A stretch of DNA of 64,000 bases from JBFAPK01 sp040676675. Lineage in GTDB: Bacteria > Actinomycetota > Actinomycetes > Mycobacteriales > Micromonosporaceae. Below are positions 1-9,154 of the stretch, one piece after another. The position numbers and the translations under genes were made by a program. A model generated the notes under the pieces. The model saw only the letters and a list, made by a program, of their open reading frames with translations, was not told where the DNA came from and did not search any database. The stretch's first letter is position 1, and every line of letters starts with the position of its first letter. Location of the stretch: positions 372,001 to 436,000 of the forward strand of contig NZ_JBFAPK010000002.1 of assembly GCF_040676675.1 (NCBI RefSeq). The letters run 5' to 3'.

Positions 1-1
1 C

Positions 2-2281
2 GTCTACGACGACGCGAAGCTGACCGAGCAGCTGCGTACCGTCTGGTTGGAGCTGCTCGTCGCGGTCGGCGCCGGCACGAGCCTGACCCGCGACTGGTTC
101 TTCGCGCTCGGTCCGACGACCGCCCACGCGCTCGTCGAACTGGCCGACCAGGCCGGGACGCGCCTGTTCCCACCCGGCGCGCCACCACGGCCCGCGCCGG
201 AGGCCGATCCGGCGATCGGTACGCCGCCCCCGCCAGTGCCGCCCGCCGCCGACGCGGACCGGCGCGCCCGGGACGAGGGGCTGGTCTTCCGGCGGGGCGG
301 GACCGACCTCGACGCGCTGTTCGAGTCGGCGGAGCGGGATCCGGCGGCCGGGGCGACGCTTCGGCGCGAGTTCGACGCCTTCGTACGGGCGCTCGGCACC
401 TACGACAACGTGGACTACCCGGCGGTGCTGCGCCACGTCTGGGAGCATCCGGGCGCGCGCCGGCTGCTCGACGAGCAACTCGCCGGGTGGTTGGTCGAGG
501 CGGGCTCCGACGACCTGCCCGGGCTGGAGTTCGCGCTCCCCCGCCTGGTGCCGCTGGTGGAGGCGGGCTTCGCCGACCTGGAACCGGGCCGGTTGGCCGA
601 CTTCGTACCCACCGATCCGGTGGACAGCCTGCTCGGGGCGCTGCGCGGGGGCCTGCCGGAGGAACTGCGTTTTCCCACCGTCACCCGCAAGCAGGGCACC
701 GCGGAGGTGAGCGTGGTCCAGCACGAGGGACACCTCACCATCGGCGTGTGGGGCCTGGCGATCCAGGTGCACGACGAGACCAGCGACGTCGTACACCGCG
801 AGGCCCTCACGTACCCGACCGACGCCCTGCCCTGGTACGACGGGAACCGCTGCTACCTGTCCCGCTACGCCGACGGGGTGCGCCAGACCTTCCGGCTCGA
901 CGGCGAGCACGGGTTGAGCCTCGACGCCGGTACCGTCTCGCGCTGGCCGCACGGCGCGCCCCACGCCACGCTGACCTTCCCGGGCGCCGAGGCGCCCAGC
1001 CTGGTCCGGCTGAGCCGCGGCGAGATCCGGCTCAGCGCCCCGGACGGCCGCACCACGGCCCGGCTCCCGTTCAGCCCGTTCCAGCGGGTCGAGGCCGGGA
1101 CCCGGCCCGTCCTGCCCCCGCCGGGCTGGTGGCCGTACCTGCGGCCGACCGACCCGGCCGGCTCGGCGGCGCTGCGGCAGCTCGACCGCGACACGGTCGC
1201 CCGGCTGGTCGACGCCGCGCTGCGCGGATCGGGGGCGAGCGGCGCGGAACTGGCCCGCTCGGTGCCGGAGCTGACCGAACCCCGGCTGCGCGCGGCGGTG
1301 CTGTCCCTGACCGAGCGCGCCGCGGCGGCGTTGCTGCTGGTGGTACGGCTGCGGGACCGGCTCCGGCTGGACCGTCCCGCCGGTCTGCCCGGACTGCTGC
1401 GCAGCGGGTCGGGGCTGCGCCACGGCCGGGCCGTCGTCGACGTACCGTCGATCCGGACGCTGGCCGGCCTGCTGGCCGACACCGCCGCGACCGCCTCGGC
1501 GAACCGGACGCTCCACCCCCTCGGCACGGTGGAGCTGCCGCCCCACGCCGGGAAGGTGTACCTCTCGTTCGGGGAGCTGGGTAGCCGGGCGGTCGAGGCG
1601 GCCTGGCCCTGGACGGCGGAGTACGTCCGGACGCGGCTGCTCGACCGGCTGCGGGCCTGGGGCGACACGCCCTGGGGCGACGGCAGCGGCCGGCTGCGGC
1701 GGCTGACGTTCAGCTCCCGGGCGGGCCGCCAGCAACCGCGCGGCGACCTGTGGCGTACGCCGAACGGCGCGCTGGTCGTGGTCGACTACCACCCGCACGA
1801 GAGCTACGGCGCGAACGCGATCGAGTACTCGCCGGACGGGACCTTCGAGCCGTTCGAGCTGCCCGGCTGGTCCCTGAAGGGCCCGCCGGTGCCGCAGGGT
1901 TGGGGCGGGGCGGACCGGATCGCCGCGTACGACCGGCTGCTGGCCGAACGCGGTCCGGCCCCGTACGACGTGGACGCGGTACGGGAACTGGCCGCGCGTA
2001 CCGGACTGGCGGTGGCCGAGGTGGCGTCGGCCTGCTTCGGCTATCCGTTCTTCGTCGGGCGGGAGGCGGAGGTCGAACGGTACCCGCAGGAGGTGCTGGA
2101 CCTGTTCCACGATCCGGCGACCGACCGGCCGGGCAAGTCGCCGATGTCGTACCGGCTCGACCGGTGGATGCGTCCGGTGCTGATGCCGGACGACCCGGCC
2201 GACCTCTGGACGCGCGGGCTCGACGTCGACCGGCTCGTCGCCTGGTGGGAGCGGCACGGCGAGGTGATCTCCGCCGTCTGA
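2..2281 (+). CDS. large protein of unknown function, 5' end outside the window
   Basis: The reading frame is open from the first full codon at position 2, with no stop before 2281, so 759 residues are visible and the start lies upstream. A TTG at 47 could be taken as a start, but the coding pattern continues before it. I recognise no family. The protein is Arg/Ala/Leu rich, with a Pro-rich stretch near residues 50-80, a middle section of predicted beta strands (for example YDGNRCYLSRYADG) and a helical part around residues 400-470. No signal peptide, membrane segment or catalytic motif is visible in this part. The next gene is on the same strand 126 bp downstream, too far to require co-transcription. 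Confidence 0.7.
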   Translation, partial: VYDDAKLTEQLRTVWLELLVAVGAGTSLTRDWFFALGPTTAHALVELADQAGTRLFPPGAPPRPAPEADPAIGTPPPPVPPAADADRRARDEGLVFRRGGTDLDALFESAERDPAAGATLRREFDAFVRALGTYDNVDYPAVLRHVWEHPGARRLLDEQLAGWLVEAGSDDLPGLEFALPRLVPLVEAGFADLEPGRLADFVPTDPVDSLLGALRGGLPEELRFPTVTRKQGTAEVSVVQHEGHLTIGVWGLAIQVHDETSDVVHREALTYPTDALPWYDGNRCYLSRYADGVRQTFRLDGEHGLSLDAGTVSRWPHGAPHATLTFPGAEAPSLVRLSRGEIRLSAPDGRTTARLPFSPFQRVEAGTRPVLPPPGWWPYLRPTDPAGSAALRQLDRDTVARLVDAALRGSGASGAELARSVPELTEPRLRAAVLSLTERAAAALLLVVRLRDRLRLDRPAGLPGLLRSGSGLRHGRAVVDVPSIRTLAGLLADTAATASANRTLHPLGTVELPPHAGKVYLSFGELGSRAVEAAWPWTAEYVRTRLLDRLRAWGDTPWGDGSGRLRRLTFSSRAGRQQPRGDLWRTPNGALVVVDYHPHESYGANAIEYSPDGTFEPFELPGWSLKGPPVPQGWGGADRIAAYDRLLAERGPAPYDVDAVRELAARTGLAVAEVASACFGYPFFVGREAEVERYPQEVLDLFHDPATDRPGKSPMSYRLDRWMRPVLMPDDPADLWTRGLDVDRLVAWWERHGEVISAV

Positions 2282-2407
2282 CCCGGGCCGACCGGTCCCG
2301 CCCCCGGGGTCCGGACCCGTCGCCCCCGAGCCAACCATCTCCCGGCACGACGAGGCCCGGGAACCACCCTCGCCGCATGCCGTCGCCCGGCTGGCTATCC
2401 TCGCCGC

Positions 2408-2728
2408 ATGGCGAGGATCCGCAGGCGGAGGATTCGCGTCGACGACGTCGAGTACGGCTGGGCGGTCCGCCGGGCCGACCCCGGTCGGGTCGTGGTCACG
2501 GTCTGGCCACTCGCCCCCGGCGGCGCTCCGGTGGAGTTCCAGGTGGACTTCGACGACCCGTGGCTGAACTACGGGCCGATCATCACCACGCCCGCCGACC
2601 GGGTGGCCGAGGTGTTCGCCCTGGACCCGGTCACGCCGCGGCTGGTCGCGGAGCTGATCCGGGAGGCGGTCGCGGACGGGTGGCGGGTTCGAGATGGCAC
2701 CCGGTGGGGGCGGCCCGGCCCCGGCTGA
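2408..2728 (+). CDS. small conserved-type protein of unknown function
   Basis: This is a 106-residue protein with a basic start (MARIRRRRIRVDD) and a mixed alpha/beta pattern, including the acidic aromatic segment FQVDFDDPWLNYGP. No signal peptide or membrane span is visible and I do not recognise a family. The ATG sits just after the unknown large gene and 49 bp before the HAD-type hydrolase gene, so the two may share a transcript. GC-rich third positions and a plausible protein composition argue for a real gene. Function cannot be assigned from sequence alone. Confidence 0.6.
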   Translation: MARIRRRRIRVDDVEYGWAVRRADPGRVVVTVWPLAPGGAPVEFQVDFDDPWLNYGPIITTPADRVAEVFALDPVTPRLVAELIREAVADGWRVRDGTRWGRPGPG

Positions 2729-2777
2729 CCCGAGGGCATCCCTTACCGCAGCCGGCCGGTACGGCGACGATGGACGC

Positions 2778-3536
2778 ATGCTGATTCCGCCCGCCGCATT
2801 GCTGCTGGACTTCGGTGGTGTCCTCGTCGACTCGCCGCGGCCCCAGACACCCGCCCCGCCCGCCCTGGTCGAACGGCTGCACACGCTCACCGGCCGCGCG
2901 GTCCCGGTCGAGGCGATCGTCCGGGACATCACCGCGGGAGCGCGCCGGTTCGCCCGCTGGCGCGACGAGACCAGCCAGGACGAGGGTCCGCTGGAGGTGA
3001 CCCACGACCGGATCTGGGACGAGTTCATCACCACCGGCTGGCCGGCGGCGGCGCGGGCGGCCGTACGGCGGGAAGCGACCTCGTTGACGTACGCGTGGGC
3101 GTGGGGCGACGGGTGGGCCGTCCGGGAGGGCATCGCGGAGGCGCTGCGCGCGGCGGCGGCCGGCGGGATCCCGATGGTGGTGGTGAGCAACGCGATCAGC
3201 GGTGCCGCGCACCGGGACTTCCTCGCCTCCGCCGGCCTCCGCCCGCTCTTCGCCGCCGAGTTCTACAGCGACGAGGTGGGGATCCGCAAGCCGAACCCCG
3301 AGCTGGCCTGGCGCGCGGCGGAGGCGGCCGGCGTACCGATCGGCAAATGCTGGTTCGTCGGCGACACGGTCGACCGGGACATCGCCTGCGCCCGTCGCGC
3401 CGGCGCCGGGGCGGCGATCCTGATGCGCTCGTCCCGCACGGCCCGGGCGAGAACCGTCCGGGAACTCGTGCCGGACGTCGTCGTCGACGACGGGTACGGG
3501 CTGCTCGACCTGCTGCGTCGGGCCGGGCTGACCTGA
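2778..3536 (+). CDS. HAD-superfamily hydrolase
   Basis: A 252-residue cytosolic phosphatase-like protein of the haloacid dehalogenase superfamily. All four HAD motifs are visible: motif I as LLLDFGGVLVD near residues 7-17, where the first Asp is the nucleophile; motif II as VVVSN; motif III Lys in IRKPNPE; and motif IV as FVGDTVDRD. The DFGGVL variant of motif I is common in HAD-IA members, including phosphatases and the phosphatase domain of epoxide hydrolases. The ATG at 2778 is chosen over the in-frame upstream start at 2694 because motif I normally lies about 10 residues from the N-terminus. Substrate is unknown and the neighbours give no clue. Confidence 0.85.
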   Translation: MLIPPAALLLDFGGVLVDSPRPQTPAPPALVERLHTLTGRAVPVEAIVRDITAGARRFARWRDETSQDEGPLEVTHDRIWDEFITTGWPAAARAAVRREATSLTYAWAWGDGWAVREGIAEALRAAAAGGIPMVVVSNAISGAAHRDFLASAGLRPLFAAEFYSDEVGIRKPNPELAWRAAEAAGVPIGKCWFVGDTVDRDIACARRAGAGAAILMRSSRTARARTVRELVPDVVVDDGYGLLDLLRRAGLT

Positions 3537-3586
3537 CCCGGGCCGCGGTCGCCCCCGCCTGCCCACGGACCCGAGCCGGCCGGCGG

Positions 3587-3622
3587 CCCCGAACCGGCCC
3601 ACGACCCCGAACCGGCCCACGG
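3587..3622. repeat. two tandem 18-bp units upstream of the P450 gene
   Basis: Two near-identical 18-bp units beginning CCCCGAACCGGCCCACG lie head to tail between the HAD and P450 genes, followed by a degenerate third unit and a further pair of 14-bp CCGCTCCGGACCG units (about 3634-3661). Nothing else is recognisable in this 207-bp gap. They are probably simple low-complexity expansion in GC-rich DNA. Confidence 0.6.
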
Positions 3623-3743
3623 CGCCGAAACGGCCGCTCCGGACCGACCGCTCCGGACCGGCGCGACCGGCGAACCCGGCCCTTGAGCGGGTTCGGCATG
3701 ATGCTGCGAGGCAGCACACCCGTCCGCACGGAAGGCGGCAAGG

Positions 3744-4976
3744 ATGGACTATCAGAGCGCGCTGGCGTCGCTGTTCCTGCCAGAGGGACGCCTCGATCCG
3801 TATCCAGCCTACGACGTGATCCGGGCGCACTCGCCGGTCTTCCAGGCGCTGGACGGCCGCTGGTTCGTCACCACCCACGCGCTCACCAGCCGCCTGCTGC
3901 GCGACCCGAGCCTGCGCGTCGCGGACGCCGCCGACTACGACGGATTCTGGCCGGACTGGCGGCACAACCGCGGGGTCGCCTCCGTCGTGCTGTCCATGCT
4001 GCAGACCAATCCACCGGACCACACCCGGGTACGCCGGGCGGCCGCGGCCACCTTCACCGCCCGCCGGGTCGCCGCGATGCGCGACGTCATCGCCGACCAG
4101 GCCGAGGAGCTGATCAAGGCGATGCCGGCCAGCGCGGACTTCATGAGCGCGTTCGCGTACCCGCTGCCGATCGGCGTGATCTGCGCGCTGCTCGGCGTTC
4201 CCGAGGCGGACCGGCCCTGGTTCCGGCAGCGGACCGCCGACCTGACCGTGGTGCTGGAACCGATCAGCACGGAGGAGGAGATGCGGCTCGCCGACGTGGC
4301 CGGCCGTGAACTCGAGGCATACTTCGTCGACCTGATCGAGGAGCGCCGACGCGCACCGCAGGAGGACCTGACCAGTGCGCTCATCGCCGCGCACGACGAC
4401 ACCGGCGGCGCCGGGCTGACCGGCGAGGAGTTGCTCGCCAATCTTGTCCTGCTGCTGATCGCCGGCTTCGAGACCACCACCAACCTGCTCGGCACCGGCC
4501 TCCACATCCTGCTGGAGCATCCCGAGCAGGCGGACCGGTTGCGCGCGGACCCGGACCTCGCGCCGGCGTTCGTCGAGGAGATCCTCCGGTACGACTCCCC
4601 CGTGCAGCTCACCACCCGGTTCACCACCGACCCGTTGAATCTCGGCGACGGGCCGCGGCTCCCCGCCGGCGCGCAGCTGACCATGCTGCTCGGTTCCGCC
4701 AACCGGGACCCGGCACGCTACCCCGACCCGCACCGGTTCGACCCGGACCGTCCGAACATTCAGCCGGTCTCGTTCGGCGGCGGCGCCCACTACTGCCTCG
4801 GCGCGCCGCTGGCCCGGCTGGAGGCGCAGGTCGCGTTCCCGCTGCTGCTCACCATGCTGCCCCGGCTGAGCCTGGCCGGCCCGGCCGAGCGCCGCGACCG
4901 CCTGGTCCTGCGCGGCTTCGCCACGCTGCCGGTCACGACCGGGATCGGGGCGGACGCCGGCGCGCCCGGCAACTAG
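3744..4976 (+). CDS. cytochrome P450
   Basis: A 410-residue soluble bacterial cytochrome P450, a haem monooxygenase that takes electrons from ferredoxin. Visible signatures are the I-helix oxygen-binding motif AGFETT (residues 240-245), the K-helix ExxR (Glu279-Arg282, EILR) and the haem loop FGGGAHYCLG with axial Cys351. Length and the absence of a membrane anchor fit actinobacterial class I P450s of the broad CYP105/107 type. A GGCAAGG ribosome site precedes the ATG. No ferredoxin, reductase or biosynthetic gene is adjacent, so the redox partner must be elsewhere and the substrate is unknown. Confidence 0.95.
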   Translation: MDYQSALASLFLPEGRLDPYPAYDVIRAHSPVFQALDGRWFVTTHALTSRLLRDPSLRVADAADYDGFWPDWRHNRGVASVVLSMLQTNPPDHTRVRRAAAATFTARRVAAMRDVIADQAEELIKAMPASADFMSAFAYPLPIGVICALLGVPEADRPWFRQRTADLTVVLEPISTEEEMRLADVAGRELEAYFVDLIEERRRAPQEDLTSALIAAHDDTGGAGLTGEELLANLVLLLIAGFETTTNLLGTGLHILLEHPEQADRLRADPDLAPAFVEEILRYDSPVQLTTRFTTDPLNLGDGPRLPAGAQLTMLLGSANRDPARYPDPHRFDPDRPNIQPVSFGGGAHYCLGAPLARLEAQVAFPLLLTMLPRLSLAGPAERRDRLVLRGFATLPVTTGIGADAGAPGN

Positions 4977-5035
4977 GACACGGCCCGGGGACGGTGACGC
5001 GCTCCCGCCGGCAGAGGGGATCAGCGAGAACGGGA

Positions 5036-5533
5036 TCACCGAGGGCGGAGCAGCCCACGTTCGACCAGATAGCCGCGCAACGTCTCCGCGTCCTCGGCGG
5101 ACATCAAGCGGCGTGGGATCACGGTCGCCGGCATCCGGCCGACGTACACGATCCAGAACTCGGGGGTGTCCCGCACCTGGGTGACCCCGTCCCAGGCGAT
5201 GCCGCCGGACTCCGAGCCGCTGCGCATCATGATGTTGTCGTCGGTGATGTCGTAGGCGCCCGCGACGGCGTAGCTGCTGGAGCGGCGCCGGGCGCGCCAG
5301 CGCACCCACGGCGGGTACAGCATCGAGAGCAGGCCCGCCGCGACCATGGCCAGGCACAACGACGAGACCCGGTCGGCCCACGCCGATCCCCGCGAAACGG
5401 CAAAAACGATGGCCCCGACCGCTGCCAGCACCGCGCCGATATAACCGTACCTGCGCAGCCGAACGCTGCTGAGCGCAGCCGCCACGCGGCCTGGATAGGC
5501 GGGGTCGGCTGGGACGTCGAAACGGATGTGCAC
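5036..5533 (-). CDS. YcxB-like membrane protein
   Basis: A 165-residue protein with two hydrophobic segments (around residues 22-40 and 52-68), followed by a soluble C-terminal part containing AYDITDDNIMMRS and WDGVTQVRDTPEFWIVYVG. This arrangement resembles the YcxB-like C-terminal domain found in small membrane proteins of Gram-positive bacteria. The GTG at 5533 is chosen because longer versions of the frame would run into the divergent alpha/beta hydrolase gene and the extra N-terminal residues look non-coding. The function of the family is not established. Confidence 0.7.
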   Translation of the reverse strand: MHIRFDVPADPAYPGRVAAALSSVRLRRYGYIGAVLAAVGAIVFAVSRGSAWADRVSSLCLAMVAAGLLSMLYPPWVRWRARRRSSSYAVAGAYDITDDNIMMRSGSESGGIAWDGVTQVRDTPEFWIVYVGRMPATVIPRRLMSAEDAETLRGYLVERGLLRPR

Positions 5534-5687
5534 GCCAGAACGATAGTGCTCCCACCCGCCCCCGGGCAGCGCGCGACCCGCGCCCTGCCTTGAAGAGCCG
5601 CGGGGCGCCGACTCCGTGGCCGGGACCGCCCGCCACGACGACATTTGTCCAAGACCGGCGGCCGGCGGCCGGTGCACCCTCGTTGGC

Positions 5688-6512
5688 ATGACCGAGCACG
5701 ACATTGCGTACCCCCACCCGATGCGCGTGGTCCACGACGGCCCGCCGCAGGCGCCGCCGCTGCTGCTCATCCACGGTTCGGGAGCGTCGAGCGGCTCCTG
5801 GAACCCGGTGGTCCCGGCGCTCGCCGCCCACCACCACGTCGTCCGCGTCGACCTCCCCGGCTGCGGGCACTCGCCACCCCCGCCGTCGTACGGTGTGCCG
5901 GCGCAGGCGGCCAGGGTGGCCGCGCTCCTCGACGGGCTCGGCCTGCGGCACGTCGTCGTGGTCGCGCATTCCAGCGGCGGCTACGTCGCCACCGCGCTGG
6001 CCGAGGCGCGCCGCGACCTGGTGACGTCGCTCGCGCTGGTCAGCACCGGTCCGAGTGTCGACGCACTCCTTCCGCAACCGGCCCTTCTGCGGGTCCTGCT
6101 GGCCCCGCCCCTAGGCCCGCTGCTCTGGGCGAGACGTTCGGACGCGACGATCCGCAGGGCGGTGGGCGCGACGTGCGCCCGGCCCGTGGAGATCCCCGAC
6201 GACCTGGTCGCCGAGCTGCGGGGCACCACGTACCGGGCGATGCGCTCGGTGTTGCGGGCCAACGGCGCGTACCTCGCCGAGCGGAGCGTGCCCGCGCGCC
6301 TCGCCGCCCTCGGCCTTCCCGTGCTGGTGCTCTTCGGTACCGCCGATCCGCGCTGGGATCCGGCGTCGGCCCGCGAGTACGACGCGGTACCCGGCGGCCG
6401 GGTCGAACTGCTGCCCGGCGTCGGACACCTGCCCATGTTCGAGGCGCCGGAGACCACCGGTGAGCTGCTGCTGGGCTTCACGACGGCCGGCGCCGACGGC
6501 CGATCCGCGTAG
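5688..6512 (+). CDS. alpha/beta hydrolase
   Basis: A 274-residue cytosolic alpha/beta-fold hydrolase. The oxyanion-loop motif LIHGSG is near residue 27, the nucleophile elbow reads VAHSSGG, the acid is in FGTADPRWD and the catalytic His in GVGHLPMFE, so the full Ser-Asp-His triad is present. The ATG at 5688 gives a normal family N-terminus; the frame extends upstream without conserved content. The AraC-type regulator starts 9 bp after its stop, so the two are probably one transcript. Substrate is unknown. Confidence 0.88.
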   Translation: MTEHDIAYPHPMRVVHDGPPQAPPLLLIHGSGASSGSWNPVVPALAAHHHVVRVDLPGCGHSPPPPSYGVPAQAARVAALLDGLGLRHVVVVAHSSGGYVATALAEARRDLVTSLALVSTGPSVDALLPQPALLRVLLAPPLGPLLWARRSDATIRRAVGATCARPVEIPDDLVAELRGTTYRAMRSVLRANGAYLAERSVPARLAALGLPVLVLFGTADPRWDPASAREYDAVPGGRVELLPGVGHLPMFEAPETTGELLLGFTTAGADGRSA

Positions 6513-6521
6513 ACTGGGCGT

Positions 6522-7388
6522 GTGCTGCCGAGCGCGACACTGCCCGACTGGTCGTGGTCGGACATGGATGTCGCGGTCCCGCGCCCGTCGGTCCGGCTGC
6601 CGGGGATCAGCATGGCCGGCTTCCGCCAGCGTGTTCCCGCGTACGGGAAGATCGCCATGGTGGCGCACCCGTCCGTCACCCTGCTGCTCGACCTGAGCGA
6701 GGGCGAAGGCCCCGTGTACGACGTCCACGGGCGGCACCAGCGCGGCAGCGTCGCGGTCGGGCTTCTCCCGGGCGAGCTTCGGGCGGCCGGCTGGTCGCGG
6801 GTCGAATGTCTGCAGATCCGGCTGGAGCCGGCCGTGGCGGCCGCGGCGCTCGGCGCGACGAGCGAGCTCAGCGGGGTGGTCGTGCCCCTCGAAGACCTCT
6901 GGGGCCGGGCCGCCGGACACGCCGAGGAGAGGCTGCGCGCCGCCGTGTCGTGGGACGAGCGGTTCGCGATCGCGGCCGAGGTCCTCGCCCGACGGCTGGG
7001 CGACCGCCCGACGGCCGACCGGGAGGTCACCTACGCCTGGCGGCGGACGCTCACCAGCCGGGGGCGGGTACGGGTCGACGGCCTGGCCGACGCGGTCGGC
7101 TGGAGCCGCAAGCGGCTGTGGTCGCGCTTCCGGTCCCAGCTCGGCATCACGCCCAAACGGGCCGCCCGGCTGGTGCGGTTCGACCACGCCGCCCACCTTC
7201 TCGCGGCCGGCCACGCCGCGGCCGACGTCGCCGCCGAGGCCGGCTACGTCGACCAGTCGCACCTGCACCGCGAGGTCAGGGCGTTCACGGGGCTCACGCC
7301 CCCGGCGGTGGCCGCCGCGCCGTGGCTCGCGATCGACGACGTCGCGTGGCCGGGTTCGGTACCCACCCGGCTGGTCGGGTCGCGCTGA
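6522..7388 (+). CDS. AraC-family transcriptional regulator
   Basis: A 288-residue regulator with a divergent N-terminal sensor part and a C-terminal double helix-turn-helix domain at about residues 185-275. The first helix pair is around VDGLADAVGWSRKRLWSRF and the second around DVAAEAGYVDQSHLHREV, ending in the usual FTGLTP motif. It begins with GTG 9 bp after the alpha/beta hydrolase stop. It probably controls that hydrolase or itself, but no operator could be defined. It is convergent with the xylanase gene and separated from it by a strong hairpin. Confidence 0.88.
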   Translation: MLPSATLPDWSWSDMDVAVPRPSVRLPGISMAGFRQRVPAYGKIAMVAHPSVTLLLDLSEGEGPVYDVHGRHQRGSVAVGLLPGELRAAGWSRVECLQIRLEPAVAAAALGATSELSGVVVPLEDLWGRAAGHAEERLRAAVSWDERFAIAAEVLARRLGDRPTADREVTYAWRRTLTSRGRVRVDGLADAVGWSRKRLWSRFRSQLGITPKRAARLVRFDHAAHLLAAGHAAADVAAEAGYVDQSHLHREVRAFTGLTPPAVAAAPWLAIDDVAWPGSVPTRLVGSR

Positions 7389-7485
7389 TCCGGCCCCGGG
7401 CCGTCCGGCCCAGGGCGAGCGGGCCTGGATCCGGACGGTCAGCGGGTGAGCACGGGTATCGTCCGCGACCGGCACGACCATGCGA

Positions 7486-7526
7486 GTGCCCGGGCCGGGC
7501 GAGGTTGTCGCGCCCGGCCCGGGCAC
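7486..7526 (-). terminator. 16-bp-stem hairpin terminator after the GH10 gene
   Basis: GTGCCCGGGCCGGGCG at 7486-7501 pairs perfectly with 7511-7526, leaving a 9-nt loop. The hairpin lies 14 nt past the stop of the minus-strand xylanase gene and about 100 nt past the convergent AraC gene, so it can serve both. There is no U-tract, as usual for actinobacterial terminators. Confidence 0.75.
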
Positions 7527-7539
7527 GCCGCCGGACGGG

Positions 7540-9024
7540 TTAGCCGACCCGGACCAGCTGCCACTGCTGGTTGGCGCCGTTCCAGTCGCTGTACTGCACG
7601 ATGTTCCCGCCGTCGTTCGTGGCGGCGCCCTGCACCTCCAGCGCCTTGCCGCTGTTCCGGTTGATCAGCCGCACGTACCCGCTCGAGTCGGCTAGGCGGA
7701 ACTGCTGGTTGGCGCCGTTGCCGTCGGCCCACTGCACGATGGCCGCCCCGTCGGCCGTGGACCAGTTGTAGACGTCGAGCACCTTGCCGGAGTGCCGGGA
7801 TCGGACCCGGTAGTAGCCGCTGCCGGAGTCGACGAACTGCCACTGCTGCCAGTTTCCGTCGTTACGCGCCCACTGGGTGATCCGCGCCCCGTCCTCGGTG
7901 GCCCGGTTGTAGACGTCCAGCGCCTTGCCGCTGTTGCGGTTCACCAGCACGTACCAGGCGCTGGTGTCGACCGCGCCGCCCGGCGGGACGCTGCCGCCGC
8001 TGTTGAGCGCCTCCAACGTGGCGGTGTACGCCGCCTTCTTGTTGCCGTTGGCGTCGAAGAGCAGCGGGTTCTGCCCGGTACGCCAGGAGTCGCTGTCGCG
8101 GATCCCCCACACCGTGATGCCGGTGCAGCGGGACACGGCCAGGCAGGCCCGGGTGACCGTGGCGTACACGGCGGCCTGGTTGGACCCGGCGATGTCCAGC
8201 TCGGTGATCTGCACGTCCACGCCGAGGTCCGCGAAGCGCTGCAGGTTGGCCTGGTAGTCGCTGGGTACCGAGTTGGTCAGGTGCGACTGGAACCCGACGC
8301 AGTCGATCGGCACGCCCCGGGACTTGAAGTCCCGGACCATGTTGTAGATGCCGGTCGACTTCGCGTTGATCCCGTCGGTGTTGTAGTCGTTGTAGCAGAG
8401 CCTGGCGTTGGGGTCGGCGGCCCGCGCCGTGCGGAACGCGACCTCGATCCAGTCGTTGCCGGTCCGCTGCAGGTTGGAGTCGCGGCGGCCACCACCGCCG
8501 CCGTCGGCGAACGCCTCGTTCACCACGTCCCAGCTGTGGATTTGTCCCCGGAAGTGGGTGGCGACCTGGGTGACGTGGTTCATCGCCGCGTTCCGCAGGG
8601 CGCTACCGGACATGCCCTGCGCCCAGCCGGGCTGTTGGTTGTGCCACAGCAGCGTGTGCCCGCGTACCAGCATGCCGCGCGAGCGGGCGTGGCTGACGAT
8701 GCGGTCCGAGTTGGTGTAGGTGAACCGCCCCTGGGACGGCTCGGTCGCGTCCCATTTCATCTCGTTTTCCGGGGTGACGCTGTTGAACTCCCGGTTCAGG
8801 ATCGTCACGTAGGTGTTGTCGTTCAACTTGCCCGCCGCCACCGCGGCGCCGAAGTAGCGGCCCCGCTCGGCCGCGGAGGCCCCCAGCGTGGTCGCCGCGT
8901 CGGCGGCGGGGGCGAGGACGAGCGCGCCGGCGGCGGTCACCAACCCGGCCAGCGACAGGGCCAGCAGGGAGATCGCCCGCCGGGAACGGGGTACGGGTCT
9001 GGTGCACCCGGCCGAGGTTGTCAT
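7540..9024 (-). CDS. secreted GH10 endo-beta-1,4-xylanase with C-terminal CBM13
   Basis: A 494-residue secreted xylanase that cleaves the beta-1,4-xylan backbone. A Sec signal peptide ends near residue 43 (APAADA). The GH10 barrel spans about residues 46-340; the acid/base is Glu170 in WDVVNEAF and the nucleophile Glu275 in VQITELDI. A linker (SGGSVPPGG) leads to a CBM13 ricin-type lectin domain at residues 352-493. ATG 9024 is chosen over an earlier start at 9204 because it follows a GAGAGGAG ribosome site and begins the signal peptide. It lies downstream of the GH62 gene on the same strand, but a strong hairpin separates them, so independent transcription or attenuated read-through is possible. 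Confidence 0.95.
   Translation of the reverse strand: MTTSAGCTRPVPRSRRAISLLALSLAGLVTAAGALVLAPAADAATTLGASAAERGRYFGAAVAAGKLNDNTYVTILNREFNSVTPENEMKWDATEPSQGRFTYTNSDRIVSHARSRGMLVRGHTLLWHNQQPGWAQGMSGSALRNAAMNHVTQVATHFRGQIHSWDVVNEAFADGGGGGRRDSNLQRTGNDWIEVAFRTARAADPNARLCYNDYNTDGINAKSTGIYNMVRDFKSRGVPIDCVGFQSHLTNSVPSDYQANLQRFADLGVDVQITELDIAGSNQAAVYATVTRACLAVSRCTGITVWGIRDSDSWRTGQNPLLFDANGNKKAAYTATLEALNSGGSVPPGGAVDTSAWYVLVNRNSGKALDVYNRATEDGARITQWARNDGNWQQWQFVDSGSGYYRVRSRHSGKVLDVYNWSTADGAAIVQWADGNGANQQFRLADSSGYVRLINRNSGKALEVQGAATNDGGNIVQYSDWNGANQQWQLVRVG
7546..7971 (-). repeat. CBM13 module copy 1 (C-terminal in the GH10 xylanase)
   Basis: This is one of four closely similar ~143-residue CBM13 modules in the window, running from VDTSAWYVLVNRNSG to NQQWQLVRV. 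The other copies are in the GH62, CE1 and GH43 proteins, where they are N-terminal. The near-identical protein and DNA suggest module shuffling or gene conversion. Confidence 0.85.
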
Positions 9025-9079
9025 CGTGGAGTCTCCTCTCGTGTCACTTCCGGCGTGCGGGCGCTCGCGGCGGGGCAAC

Positions 9080-9099
9080 GTCCGGCGCCGGCGCCGGAC
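9080..9099. repeat. perfect 20-bp palindrome between GH62 and GH10
   Basis: GTCCGGCGCCGGCGCCGGAC equals its own reverse complement. It lies 55 bp upstream of the GH10 start and downstream of the GH62 terminator. It could be an RNA hairpin, an operator or a GC-rich accident; it does not resemble the LacI-type operators elsewhere in the window. Confidence 0.55.
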
Positions 9100-9154
9100 G
9101 AGGCCGGCCGCCCCGGGGACGCCGCTCCCCCGCCCGTGCCCGCAGCCCTCCGGT

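Noticed and set aside
3744..4976. P450 as part of a biosynthetic gene cluster
   Set aside because: No polyketide, peptide or terpene synthesis gene and no ferredoxin lies nearby; neighbours are unrelated.
2631..6077. A very long minus-strand open frame opposite the HAD and P450 genes
   Set aside because: It covers the antisense of several well-supported genes, has an Arg/Gly/Val-rich low-complexity translation with no motif, and is the usual GC-rich shadow effect.
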